In this document: positions 24,800-33,180 of the stretch, one piece after another
Layout of the letters: each line of letters starts with the position of its first letter
Numbering within the stretch: position 1 is the stretch's first letter
Assembly: GCF_013407935.1 (NCBI RefSeq)
Contig: NZ_JACBZU010000001.1
Location: 868,001 to 932,000, forward strand
Length of the DNA stretch: 64,000 nucleotides
Source of the DNA: Allomuricauda sp. ARW1Y1
GTDB taxonomy: Bacteria > Bacteroidota > Bacteroidia > Flavobacteriales > Flavobacteriaceae
Direction of reading: 5' to 3'
Notes under the pieces: generated by a model
The model's database searches: none
What the model was told of the DNA's origin: nothing
Seen by the model: only the letters and a program-made list of their open reading frames with translations
Made by a program: the position numbers and the translations under genes

Positions 24800-24832
24800 A
24801 AAAGGGGGCAATTTTAAAATTGCCCCCTTTTC
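24800..24832. terminator. Strong bidirectional terminator
   Basis: AAAGGGGGCAATTTT and AAAATTGCCCCCTTT form a perfect 15-base palindrome with A/T tracts on both sides. It lies between the acetyl-CoA hydrolase gene and the convergent usp gene. Confidence 0.9.
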
Positions 24833-24869
24833 GTTAGAATTACACGAAACCAATCAAAAATGTAATCCA

Positions 24870-25694
24870 TTAAATCTTAAAGGTGATTACAGGTGCTTTG
24901 GCATGGTTGGCAATGTCCTCGCCAATACTTCCCATAAAAAAGTGGGACAACCCTCTTCTTCCGTGGGTAGGGATGCCAATAAGGTCTGCATCAACTTCAT
25001 CACTATAATTGAGAACGCCCTTTTCAACCGTATAATCGTTGAAAATCTCTACGGTCAAATCTATATTGGCCTCCTTCAAAAAGGCATCGATCTTGCTTTG
25101 GGCATCAGTGGTGCTCAGGAACTCATCACCTGGAGTATTGATGTACACCATATGTAATTTTGAGCCAAGGATTTTTGCCATTTTTTGGGCATTTTTCAAA
25201 GCAGGGACACTTTCTTTCTCAAAATCACAGGCAAAAACGAAGTTTTTGGGGTCAAAATCCTCTGCCTCATTCCCTTTGATGACCAATACGGGTACATCCG
25301 AGGTGCGCACCACTCTTTCAGTATTGGAGCCTATAAAGATTTCTTCCAATCCATCAACACCATTGGAACCCATCACAATAAGGTCGGCGTCGTGTTTTTC
25401 GGCCACTTCCGCCACTTCACTGAATACCTTGTAGTGTTTGATAATGGGGGTGAGTTTTATTTCCTTGAGATAGGGTTGGTCCAAAAAGTCGGCAAATCGT
25501 TGTTCACCGAGTTTGATAAGGTGCACCACTTGTTCCTGTGAAATATATCCGGAATCTCCCATAATGGCGGGGGAGAGTTCTAGCATATGGAGCACAAAGA
25601 GCTCAGCTTTTTGCTGTTTTGCCAATGAAGCGGCCACTTTTAGGGCCTTTTCTGATTGATTTGAAAAATCAACCGGTACAATAATACTTTTCAT
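24870..25694 (-). CDS. Tandem universal stress protein
   Basis: A 274-residue two-domain Usp. Domain 1 (1-145) has MKSIIVPVDFSNQSEKAL and the ATP-binding pattern GSNGVDGLEEIFIGSNTERV. Domain 2 (about 150-274) ends with GIPTHGRRGLSHFFMGS, also an intact nucleotide-binding motif. Both halves look competent to bind nucleotide. The gene follows hemN by 18 bases on the same strand, so it is probably transcribed from the hemN promoter, which has an FNR-type dyad. Confidence 0.92.
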   Translation of the reverse strand: MKSIIVPVDFSNQSEKALKVAASLAKQQKAELFVLHMLELSPAIMGDSGYISQEQVVHLIKLGEQRFADFLDQPYLKEIKLTPIIKHYKVFSEVAEVAEKHDADLIVMGSNGVDGLEEIFIGSNTERVVRTSDVPVLVIKGNEAEDFDPKNFVFACDFEKESVPALKNAQKMAKILGSKLHMVYINTPGDEFLSTTDAQSKIDAFLKEANIDLTVEIFNDYTVEKGVLNYSDEVDADLIGIPTHGRRGLSHFFMGSIGEDIANHAKAPVITFKI

Positions 25695-25712
25695 CTTGTT
25701 GTTTTTTTTAGG

Positions 25713-27080
25713 TTAAACGGTCATGGAAAATATTCGGGTATCTGGTTTTTTTCTTTGCAGTTTAAGGTCAAAGGCCATACTGATGTTTCGTACAAATGGT
25801 CTTCCCTTATCGGTTACCTTAATCTGTTGGTTGTCCAGTGCTACCAATCCGTCCTTCTCCAGTTCGGAAAGGTTGTCCAATACCATATCAAAATCAACCG
25901 ATTTTTCGTCCTCCTCGCTCCAGCTTGTCTCAAATCGGCACATGATATTGAGGATATGCCTTCTGAGGATTTCGTCCTCTTCATTAAGGATATGTCCTCT
26001 AAAAATAGGGATAACTCCATGCGAAACCAAATTCTGGTATTCCTCCACATTCTTCACATTTTGGGCAAAGCCATACCAGCTATCGCTGATGCTGGAAGCG
26101 CCCAAACCGACCATTAGTTTGGTCTTGGATGGGGTGTAGCCCATAAAGTTTCGGTGCAGTGTCCCATTTTCCAAGGCCTTGTACAGACTGTCCGTGGGCA
26201 ATGCAAAATGGTCCATACCCACATCCTTGTACCCAAATTCGGAAAGCATTCGTTTGCCCATTTCGTACTGGGCTTTTTTTTCTACGGATGATGGTAAATC
26301 TTCCTCCTTGTAGCCACGTTGTCCGTTGCCCTTGAGCCATGGCACGTGCGCATAACTATAAAACGCAATCCTGTCGGGTTTGATGGCGTTGGTTTTAATG
26401 ATGGTGTTCTCTACATCGTCACAGGTTTGGAACGGAAGTCCGTAAATGATATCGTGTCCCACCGAGGTATACCCAATTTCCCTGGCCCAATCGGTAACGT
26501 TCTTTACATTCTCAAAGGGTTGAATCCTGTTAATGGCACGTTGAACGGTGAGATTGTAGTCCTGTACTCCAAAACAGACCCTTCTGAACCCTACATCATA
26601 AAGGGCCTGTAAGTGTTCCCGTGTAGTATTGTTCGGATGTCCTTCAAAACTAAATTCGATATCATCGGTTTTGGTGCTCAGCCGAACAATTCCTTCAATC
26701 AATATTTTAAGGTTCTCGGGAGAGAAAAAAGTGGGGGTTCCACCGCCCAAATGAAGCTCTTTTATAACGGGTTTTGAGCCCAAAAGGTCAACATACAACT
26801 CCCACTCTTTCAAAACCGATATAATATAGGGTCGCTCCACTTCGTGGCGCTTGGTGATTCTTTTATGGCATCCACAAAACGTGCACATATGCTCGCAAAA
26901 GGGCAGGTGAATGTATACACTGATACCCTCTTCGGGATTTTCTTCGAATGCCCTGAGTACACTCGAATTCCATTTTTTGCCTGAAAAACTATTGATGTCC
27001 CAATAGGGCACAGTAGGATAACTCGTATATCGAGGGCCCGGAACATTGTATTTTTGTACTAATCCGCACATAAGCTGCAT
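25713..27080 (-). CDS. hemN: Oxygen-independent coproporphyrinogen III oxidase
   Basis: A 455-residue radical SAM enzyme. The cluster motif C62-xxx-C66-xx-C69 with Cys71 (FCEHMCTFCGC) has the same numbering as E. coli HemN as I recall it. The HLGGGTPTF motif near 115 and the HemN C-terminal domain (GLVALD and FVRNIS) are present. It converts coproporphyrinogen III to protoporphyrinogen IX without oxygen, which is needed for haem synthesis in hypoxia. A Met at residue 4 is an alternative start. The FNR-type dyad upstream fits low-oxygen induction. Confidence 0.94.
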   Translation of the reverse strand: MQLMCGLVQKYNVPGPRYTSYPTVPYWDINSFSGKKWNSSVLRAFEENPEEGISVYIHLPFCEHMCTFCGCHKRITKRHEVERPYIISVLKEWELYVDLLGSKPVIKELHLGGGTPTFFSPENLKILIEGIVRLSTKTDDIEFSFEGHPNNTTREHLQALYDVGFRRVCFGVQDYNLTVQRAINRIQPFENVKNVTDWAREIGYTSVGHDIIYGLPFQTCDDVENTIIKTNAIKPDRIAFYSYAHVPWLKGNGQRGYKEEDLPSSVEKKAQYEMGKRMLSEFGYKDVGMDHFALPTDSLYKALENGTLHRNFMGYTPSKTKLMVGLGASSISDSWYGFAQNVKNVEEYQNLVSHGVIPIFRGHILNEEDEILRRHILNIMCRFETSWSEEDEKSVDFDMVLDNLSELEKDGLVALDNQQIKVTDKGRPFVRNISMAFDLKLQRKKPDTRIFSMTV

Positions 27081-27097
27081 ACCTTTTGATTATAGGC

Positions 27098-27140
27098 CAA
27101 AAATACCGTTGATGGCTCGCATAAAACATGATAATTGTCA
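27098..27140 (-). promoter_or_regulatory. FNR-type dyad and promoter of hemN
   Basis: Dyad TGAT-AATT-GTCA lies at 27129-27140. The reverse-strand -7 element TATTTTTG (27098-27105, perfect TANNTTTG) follows after 23 bases. The dyad edge is 48 bases from the hemN start. Confidence 0.75.
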
Positions 27141-27180
27141 GGATAACCGCCTAAAAAGCTGATAGGGTAAATGCTTGTAC

Positions 27181-27223
27181 TGACGAGTATCATATTTTGC
27201 CCTTTATTGAAGCTGTACTTTTA
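27181..27223 (+). promoter_or_regulatory. FNR-type dyad and promoter of the GCS2-CBS gene
   Basis: Dyad TGAC-GAGT-ATCA lies at 27181-27192 and TACTTTTA (one mismatch to TANNTTTG) at 27216-27223, with 23 bases between. It is separate from, and 40 bases away from, the hemN dyad, so the divergent genes each have their own site. Confidence 0.65.
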
Positions 27224-27256
27224 TAGGGAGGAGAAGTAGGCACAAACTTAGGTCCC

Positions 27257-29104
27257 ATGGGAGAACATATTGCAAAAAGCGCTTTCAACGAGGAGGAACG
27301 GAAACTATTTGTACAGCAACTGATCGATGATATCCACGCCTTGGAAATCATGATCAAAGACGGCTTGATTGAAGATGATATTGTGCGAATAGGGGCCGAA
27401 CAGGAAATGTGCCTCATCAAAGATGATTATAGGCCCGCTTCAAATTCCTTGGATATTCTGAAGGATTTGGACGACCCGCACTACACCACAGAATTTGCCA
27501 CCTATAATATTGAGGCCAACCTTGATCCCATTACGCTGAAAAAGAATAGTTTCAGCTCTATGGAACATCAACTGACCGAACTGGTCGAAAAGGCAAAACA
27601 ATCTGCTAAAAAGCAGGGTAGCCGGATTTTGTTGACCGGTATTTTACCCACCATCAGCAAAGATGAGTTGGGCATGGATTTTATGACCCCGATACCTAGG
27701 TATTTTAAGATAAACGAAGTCCTGAAAGCATGGCGCGGGGATGATTTCACCCTGCGCATAAAAGGCGTCGATGAGTTGTCGCTACACCATGATTCGGTCC
27801 TTTTTGAAGCTTGCAATACCAGTTTTCAGCTGCATCTTCAAATACCTCCCGAAGATTTTACCAAGAGTTACAATTGGGCACAGGCTATTTCCGGACCGGT
27901 ATTGAGCATGTGCTGTAATTCACCTCTGTTATTGGGTAAGGAACTTTGGCGGGAAACACGGATTGCCCTTTTTCAGCAAAGCTTGGATACCCGGGTTTGG
28001 ACCAAGGCCCTACGGGAGGAAGTGGCAAGGGTAGGTTTTGGGGAACGCTGGCAAAAGCACTCCGTTGCAGAAATCTTTAAGCAGGATATTTCCACCCATC
28101 GCATTCTATTGACCAAGCCGATTACCCAAAACTCATTGCACATGTTGGACAAGGGTGAAATACCAAAATTGGAAGCACTTAGTCTTTTCAATGGAACGGT
28201 GTATCGCTGGAACCGACCCTGTTATGGAGTTGGCAACGGTAAACCCCATCTGAGAATCGAGAACAGATACATTCCGGCTGGACCTACAGTTTTGGACGAA
28301 ATGGCCAACTTTGCTTTCTGGGTCGGACTTATGGCCGGTAGACCCAAAAAATATGACGATATGCCCAGTCTAATGGACTTTAGGACCGCCAAGCTCAACT
28401 TTTTAAGGGCGGCCACAAGTGGTAGGAATGCCATGTTTTCCTGGATGGGAAAGGATATGACGGCTAAAAAATTGGTTAAGGAAGAATTTTTGCCCATGGC
28501 CTATGACGGCCTGAAAAAGTTTCATGTTGATGAAGAGGATATTGAACGACTTTTGGGAGTGATTGAAGCACGAATGAAAGGCAATACTGGTGCAGAGTGG
28601 CAGATCCATAACTTTAGGGAACTCCGCAAACAAATGAAACTGGACAGTGCCATCGTACAATTGACCCGATCTATGTACAAAAATCAGCAGACGAATATTC
28701 CCGTACACCAATGGAAGCCCATCGAGAATATGGGAGAGACCAAGGAATCCTTTAAGTGGGTCAACCAGATCATGTCCACCAAGCTTATGAAGCTTTATGA
28801 GGATGATTATGCCAATTTGGCCCTCTCCATCATGCAATGGAACAACATACATCATCTGCCCGTAGAAAATGGAAAAGGTGAGCTCGTTGGCCTACTTACT
28901 TGGAGCCATATCGAAAAGTTTGAGCAATTGGACAAAAAGGGGGCCAGGGTGGGTGATATCATGGTCAAGGATGTCATCACCATAACGCCCAAAACCGAGA
29001 TAAGCAAAGCAAAGGAATTGATGAACGAGCACAATATCGGCTGTTTGCCCATTTGTGTGGACACCCACATTGTGGGAATCATCAGCAAAGTTGATTTGAA
29101 GTAG
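27257..29104 (+). CDS. GCS2-type glutamate-cysteine-ligase-like protein with C-terminal CBS pair
   Basis: A 615-residue protein. Residues about 1-470 resemble the carboxylate-amine ligase/GCS2 family: RIGAEQEMCLI (44-54) is the conserved metal and ATP glutamate motif, with HLQIPPEDF and the HLRIENRYIPAGP region further on. The C-terminus carries two CBS modules (about 500-615; LALSIMQWNNIHHLPV and AKELMNEHNIGCLPI), which commonly bind adenine nucleotides. It may join a glutamate-like and an amine substrate under energy control; the real substrate is unknown. A TAG stop and a one-base gap couple it to the aspartoacylase-like gene. Its promoter has an FNR-type dyad. Confidence 0.8.
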   Translation: MGEHIAKSAFNEEERKLFVQQLIDDIHALEIMIKDGLIEDDIVRIGAEQEMCLIKDDYRPASNSLDILKDLDDPHYTTEFATYNIEANLDPITLKKNSFSSMEHQLTELVEKAKQSAKKQGSRILLTGILPTISKDELGMDFMTPIPRYFKINEVLKAWRGDDFTLRIKGVDELSLHHDSVLFEACNTSFQLHLQIPPEDFTKSYNWAQAISGPVLSMCCNSPLLLGKELWRETRIALFQQSLDTRVWTKALREEVARVGFGERWQKHSVAEIFKQDISTHRILLTKPITQNSLHMLDKGEIPKLEALSLFNGTVYRWNRPCYGVGNGKPHLRIENRYIPAGPTVLDEMANFAFWVGLMAGRPKKYDDMPSLMDFRTAKLNFLRAATSGRNAMFSWMGKDMTAKKLVKEEFLPMAYDGLKKFHVDEEDIERLLGVIEARMKGNTGAEWQIHNFRELRKQMKLDSAIVQLTRSMYKNQQTNIPVHQWKPIENMGETKESFKWVNQIMSTKLMKLYEDDYANLALSIMQWNNIHHLPVENGKGELVGLLTWSHIEKFEQLDKKGARVGDIMVKDVITITPKTEISKAKELMNEHNIGCLPICVDTHIVGIISKVDLK

Positions 29105-29105
29105 T

Positions 29106-30308
29106 ATGGTATTGGTTCATAGCACGGCATTGGATGAGACCGTAAAAATTGATAGGGTCATTGATCATATTCGTGGAAAAAAGGGAGGCCCCACACTTGT
29201 TTTTTTTGGCGGGGTACATGGTAATGAAACAGCAGGTGTGTTCGCTTTGAAGGAAGTATTTGATGAACTTAAGTTGAACAACACCGCCATCAATGGAGAA
29301 ATTTATGCGATTTCTGGAAACTTGGGCGCCCTTACAACAAGACAACGGTTCCAGGACGAAGACTTGAACAGGATCTGGTTTTCGGAACGAATCACAAGGA
29401 TTGTCGAGAAAAAGGAGATTCACAATAAGGAAGAAAAGGAACTACATGATTTGTATGTCCTGATAGATTCCGTCCTCGAAACAGGAAACCCTCCATTCTA
29501 TTTTTTAGACCTTCATACCACTTCGGGCGATACATCACCTTTTATGGTGCTCAACGATAGTTTGCTGAACCGTACCTATGCATCACATTACCCATTGCCC
29601 ATTATATTGGGAATTGAGGAATACTTAAAAGGAGCCTTATTGAGCTACATCAATGAACTGGGCTATGTATCGCTGGGTTTTGAAAGCGGACAGCATGATG
29701 ATGGCAAGGCGGTTCAAAGTTGTATTGAGTTTGTTCGGTATTCCTTGGCACTGACCGAATCAATGCCCGTTTCTTTTGAAAAACTTCAGGAATTGAAGGG
29801 GGCTGTCGCCGAATCCAGTAGACCCAGACACCGGTTTTTCGAGATTTATCATCAGCATGATATTGGTCCCGAGTCCACCTTTGAAATGTATCCCGGTTTT
29901 GTCAATTTTCAAGTGGTGCCCAAGGGGGTCAATTTGGCCTCGGTGGATGGTGTGGCCCTCAAAACCACAAAGACCCGGCAAATCTTTATGCCCCTTTATC
30001 AAAAACAGGGCAACGAAGGATTCTACTTTATTCGTCCAATTCCGCAATTTTTGTTATGGCTTTCCAAAAAGTTACGAAAGTTTAAAGTAGACCATATTTT
30101 GGTTAAGCTTCCTGGGGTATCGTGGGCGGATGAGAAAAAAGACACTTTGTTGATCAATCTTCGCATAGCCCGATTTTTTGCCAAGCCCTTTCTCCACCTG
30201 TTGGGGTATCGGGCCCGCAGGTACGATAGCGGTCACCTCATCGCCAAGAACAGGGAAAGCGCATCTAAATCGCAGGAGTACAGCGAAACAACTTGGTTCA
30301 AATCATAA
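29106..30308 (+). CDS. Succinylglutamate desuccinylase/aspartoacylase-family protein
   Basis: A 400-residue zinc carboxypeptidase-like enzyme. GGVHGNETAG (His38, Glu41) and FLDLHTTSGDTSPF (about 138-151) supply the zinc ligands and substrate site of the AstE/AspA family. The C-terminal 100 residues are basic and extend beyond the usual AstE size. It starts one base after the GCS2-CBS stop, so the pair is translated together. A ligase and an amide hydrolase side by side suggest formation and breakdown of one N-acyl or peptide compound. No arginine-catabolism genes are near, so AstE itself is unlikely. Confidence 0.8.
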   Translation: MVLVHSTALDETVKIDRVIDHIRGKKGGPTLVFFGGVHGNETAGVFALKEVFDELKLNNTAINGEIYAISGNLGALTTRQRFQDEDLNRIWFSERITRIVEKKEIHNKEEKELHDLYVLIDSVLETGNPPFYFLDLHTTSGDTSPFMVLNDSLLNRTYASHYPLPIILGIEEYLKGALLSYINELGYVSLGFESGQHDDGKAVQSCIEFVRYSLALTESMPVSFEKLQELKGAVAESSRPRHRFFEIYHQHDIGPESTFEMYPGFVNFQVVPKGVNLASVDGVALKTTKTRQIFMPLYQKQGNEGFYFIRPIPQFLLWLSKKLRKFKVDHILVKLPGVSWADEKKDTLLINLRIARFFAKPFLHLLGYRARRYDSGHLIAKNRESASKSQEYSETTWFKS

Positions 30309-30310
30309 AA

Positions 30311-30338
30311 AAAGGCCCAAGAACTGTCTTGGACCTTT
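30311..30338 (+). terminator. Terminator between convergent genes
   Basis: AAAGGCCCAAGA and TCTTGGACCTTT form a 12-base stem with one mismatch and a four-base loop, directly after the aspartoacylase-like gene and 21 bases from the convergent tonB stop. Confidence 0.7.
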
Positions 30339-30358
30339 AGGTATAGAGGATAGTTGGC

Positions 30359-31090
30359 TTAATTTCCTTTCATCACAAAGTTAATGGGAATGCTGTATTT
30401 AACACTTACGGCCTTGCCTCTCTGCTCACCGGGTTTCACTCTGGGCAAGGAAGCGATGATACGCTCAGCTTCTTTTTCCAAAAGTTTGTCAGGACCTCTT
30501 TTTTGGATGCCGGTAACCCTTCCTTTGGAATCGATCACAAATTGAAGGTATACCCTTCCGGTAATTCCCATCTCCAGTGCAGCGGGCGGATAGGTGAAAT
30601 TTGCTTTGATGTGTTCCTGAACCTTTTCGTTAAAGCATGCTTTGCGTTCTTCTTGACTTTGAAGGTTTTCACAGCCCGGAAACACAGGTACATTTTCAAT
30701 AACGGCAAAAGGTATTACTATGTCATCTTCGACCTCTTCCACATTTACATCCTCGATGCTTACCACGGCATCCTCGATAAAGGTCTCTTGGCTGCTTTCG
30801 GTACTTTCGATTATGGTCTCTTTTACATCTTCCACGTCCTCTACAATCTCAATAACATCGGGGGCCGATGGCGGAGGTGGTGGGGGCGCAGTGCGAATTA
30901 CTTCTGTAATGGGTACATCTTCCTTAAGTTCGTCGGTTACCTGTACAACTTCTGAAACTTTGGATTCCTCGTCATAGAACTTTACTTCAAAGGATTGCCA
31001 TGTCATGAACAATACCGAAGTAAGTCCTATCATAAAATAAAGACTGCTATTGCGTCCTATTTCTGCGTTTGGGTTCTTTTTTGGTTTCAT
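30359..31090 (-). CDS. TonB-family energy transducer
   Basis: A 243-residue protein with one N-terminal membrane helix (about 16-32; SLYFMIGLTSVLFMTWQ). A proline run (TAPPPPPPSAP, near 68-78), a Glu/Val/Asp-rich periplasmic spacer and a C-terminal TonB domain (about 170-243; FTYPPAALEMGITGRVYLQF and YSIPINFVMKGN) follow. It transmits proton-motive energy to outer-membrane receptors. No exbBD is adjacent here; those genes are at 54-56 kb. The upstream FNR-type dyad makes this a TonB copy that may be switched on at low oxygen. Confidence 0.88.
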   Translation of the reverse strand: MKPKKNPNAEIGRNSSLYFMIGLTSVLFMTWQSFEVKFYDEESKVSEVVQVTDELKEDVPITEVIRTAPPPPPPSAPDVIEIVEDVEDVKETIIESTESSQETFIEDAVVSIEDVNVEEVEDDIVIPFAVIENVPVFPGCENLQSQEERKACFNEKVQEHIKANFTYPPAALEMGITGRVYLQFVIDSKGRVTGIQKRGPDKLLEKEAERIIASLPRVKPGEQRGKAVSVKYSIPINFVMKGN

Positions 31091-31112
31091 GACTTCTACT
31101 ATTTAACTCTGT

Positions 31113-31155
31113 TAAAGGTAGCTTTCTTCAATCATGCAGAATATGATAATAATCA
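31113..31155 (-). promoter_or_regulatory. FNR-type dyad and promoter of tonB
   Basis: Dyad TGAT-AATA-ATCA lies at 31144-31155, with the reverse-strand -7 element TACCTTTA (31113-31120, one mismatch) 23 bases on. The dyad edge is 53 bases from the ATG. Confidence 0.68.
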
Positions 31156-31201
31156 GGTTTTGGGCTGAGGTAAGGTTTTTGTTGTCAAAAGGTTACGCAA
31201 T

Positions 31202-31915
31202 TTAATCCGTCAATAGTGCCATGTCTTTTTTTGTAAGATCAATAGAGAATGAAATACTCAACCGCAGCATATGATCGCTGGAATCGCTGAACTTATGATT
31301 AAAGTAACCGATGTCTGCCTTGATCTCCTTGCTCATTTGACGGCCAAAACCAACAAATACCCGATTTTGATCAAATGTATCCCCATCAATGGCAAGGAAC
31401 AGTTCATCAAAGGCCTTAAAATAGAAACCGTTTCGGATGGGCCGTACATATTGTAGCCGATATCGGATCCTATTGTTCACTTTTGTCGGCTCACCGCCAA
31501 TGGAACGTCTATTCTCAAATCGTATTCGATGGGAAATGGAATTATCGTTGAATTTTGAATTTAAGGTGTACTCACCATACAGCCAGAGCTGATTGGTATT
31601 CGATACTGTAGTGGTTTCGGAATAAGAACTGGAGTTGAGCAGGGCAAGTCCACCGGTAAGTTCTGAGTTTTGACCAGTTTGATACGAAGCACCCGTCCTA
31701 AAGAAAAAGAACCCGTACCTATCCAGCATGTGGTGGTGCCGAATGATGCCTACAGCGGGTATGCTCCAATCCTCATGTACTTTGGCCGTTCCGCATAGCA
31801 GGAGCCATGAGCCATACTCGTTTTCTTCTGGATGCTGTGCAAAAAGGGATTGGGATAGCAGAATGGAACATATAAAGGAATAGATCCATCCACAATGGTA
31901 CTTTGCAAACCCCAT
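31202..31915 (-). CDS. DUF2490 outer-membrane-like protein
   Basis: A 237-residue protein. I take the ATG at 31915 because the predicted transcription start lies between it and an earlier frame start at 31945. A signal peptide (WIYSFICSILLSQSLFAQ, about 9-26) leads into alternating beta-strand-like segments (NRIRYRLQYVRPI, FYFKAFDELFLAID, RVFVGFGRQM, LRLSISFSI) typical of DUF2490 beta-barrels. Function is unknown. It has its own FNR-type promoter and faces the same way as the ROK kinase upstream. Confidence 0.8.
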   Translation of the reverse strand: MGFAKYHCGWIYSFICSILLSQSLFAQHPEENEYGSWLLLCGTAKVHEDWSIPAVGIIRHHHMLDRYGFFFFRTGASYQTGQNSELTGGLALLNSSSYSETTTVSNTNQLWLYGEYTLNSKFNDNSISHRIRFENRRSIGGEPTKVNNRIRYRLQYVRPIRNGFYFKAFDELFLAIDGDTFDQNRVFVGFGRQMSKEIKADIGYFNHKFSDSSDHMLRLSISFSIDLTKKDMALLTD

Positions 31916-31942
31916 GGTCAATCGCTTTTGATTGTTGGAGTA

Positions 31943-31986
31943 CAAAGGTTTTCATTAAATACCACGACAAAGTATGACGTTTGTCA
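31943..31986 (-). promoter_or_regulatory. FNR-type dyad and promoter of the DUF2490 gene
   Basis: The perfect palindrome ATGAC-GTTT-GTCAT is centred on the core 31975-31986. The reverse-strand AACCTTTG (31943-31950) is the best -7 match, one base further than in the other promoters (24 bases between). The dyad edge is 59 bases from the chosen ATG. Confidence 0.62.
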
Positions 31987-32017
31987 TAGACTGCCTTTTT
32001 CGGCAAAAAAAGATGGG

Positions 32018-32986
32018 TTAGGCTTGTTTTTTCTTTTCGTTTTCCCAAATAAGGGCCGCAGCACCGCAGATGGCAGCGGTTTTTCCTTCCATGCTGGAAT
32101 GTAGGAGCTTCACCTTGCCCTTGTAAACATCAAGCAGAAACCCGTTGAAGTACTTCTCCAAAGGGGTCATGATCCATTTGCCACTGTTGGTGAGTCCACC
32201 CATTAAAATAAAGGCTTCCGGTTGGGTAAAAGCGGTAAAATTGGCCAGTGCTTGTGCCATGATGCGAGCGGTATAATCAAAGGCCTTTAGGGCAATTTCG
32301 TCCCCTTCCTCCGCTGCTTGGGTAATATCTTCCCCATGCAAATCATTGTAGGCGATATCCCTAAAACGGCTATCCACCAAATATTTGCTCTGCATGTACA
32401 TTACTGTTCGCTTAAGGCCCGTGGCGGAAACATAGGCTTCCAATCCGCCTTTTACGCCAAGCCCCGTCAATCTGCCGTCTCCCATCGTCATGTCCACGTG
32501 GCCCAATTCGCCGGCAAAGCCGTCATAGCCATCGATCAATTGGCCATTGGCAACGATTCCGGCACCAAAACCGGTACCGAGGGTAATCACGATAAAATCG
32601 GTCATGTTTTTGGCACCGCCGAAGAGCATTTCCCCCAGTGCAGCTGCACTGGCATCGTTCATAATGCGCATGGGCATGGGCATGCGCTTCTTTAATTTTT
32701 CAATCAAGGGAACGGTACCCTTCCACAACAAATTACTGGCATTTTCAATGGTGCCATTTTTACTGGATGCATTGGGTGCCCCAATACCGCAACCGATTAC
32801 ATTGGCATCTTGTCCCAATTGGTCCAATAGCTCATCGGAGGTAGACTTTATTTTGTTCAGGTACTCTTCCAAATTGGGGAAATCCTTCGTTCTAAAAAAG
32901 GTTTGTTCGTGGCAAACACCCTGTTCATCAACAAGGCCGATCTTGGTTTTAGTGCCACCAATGTCTATCCCAATGACTAAATCCAT
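32018..32986 (-). CDS. ROK-family sugar kinase (glucokinase-like)
   Basis: A 322-residue kinase. The phosphate-binding DIGGTKTKIGLVDEQ is at residues 8-22, MNDASAAALGE at about 112-122, GTGFGAGIVANGQ near 136-148 and the ELGHVDM motif near 160. The catalytic Asp is in MNDAS. The classical ROK zinc-cysteine cluster is not seen. It would phosphorylate glucose or a related sugar to feed glycolysis. It is divergent from the usp-SLC13-PEPCK-PFK operon. Confidence 0.88.
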   Translation of the reverse strand: MDLVIGIDIGGTKTKIGLVDEQGVCHEQTFFRTKDFPNLEEYLNKIKSTSDELLDQLGQDANVIGCGIGAPNASSKNGTIENASNLLWKGTVPLIEKLKKRMPMPMRIMNDASAAALGEMLFGGAKNMTDFIVITLGTGFGAGIVANGQLIDGYDGFAGELGHVDMTMGDGRLTGLGVKGGLEAYVSATGLKRTVMYMQSKYLVDSRFRDIAYNDLHGEDITQAAEEGDEIALKAFDYTARIMAQALANFTAFTQPEAFILMGGLTNSGKWIMTPLEKYFNGFLLDVYKGKVKLLHSSMEGKTAAICGAAALIWENEKKKQA

Positions 32987-33105
32987 AACTAAAGCGGTGT
33001 TGTTTTGCGGTTTCTAAATATAACCAAAAAGGTGGCAATAAAATAACCCTCTCGATTTTTATGACGGCCGTTTTTTTGCTAATATCATGGAAAAGTTGAA
33101 AACAC

Positions 33106-33148
33106 TGACTTCTGTCATGTTATAGATCGTAGTCCGATTCTACTTTTG
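33106..33148 (+). promoter_or_regulatory. FNR-type dyad and promoter of the usp-SLC13-pckA-pfk operon
   Basis: Dyad TGAC-TTCT-GTCA lies at 33106-33117 and the perfect -7 element TACTTTTG at 33141-33148, with 23 bases between. It is 63 bases from the usp ATG. No matching element is found for the divergent kinase gene. Confidence 0.75.
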
Positions 33149-33180
33149 AAAACAAATACAACCAATTAACAATTTTAGGT

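Noticed and set aside
32987..33105. Use of the 33106 dyad by the divergent ROK kinase gene
   Set aside because: No TANNTTTG-like element lies at the common spacing on that strand, and the gene is 119 bases away.
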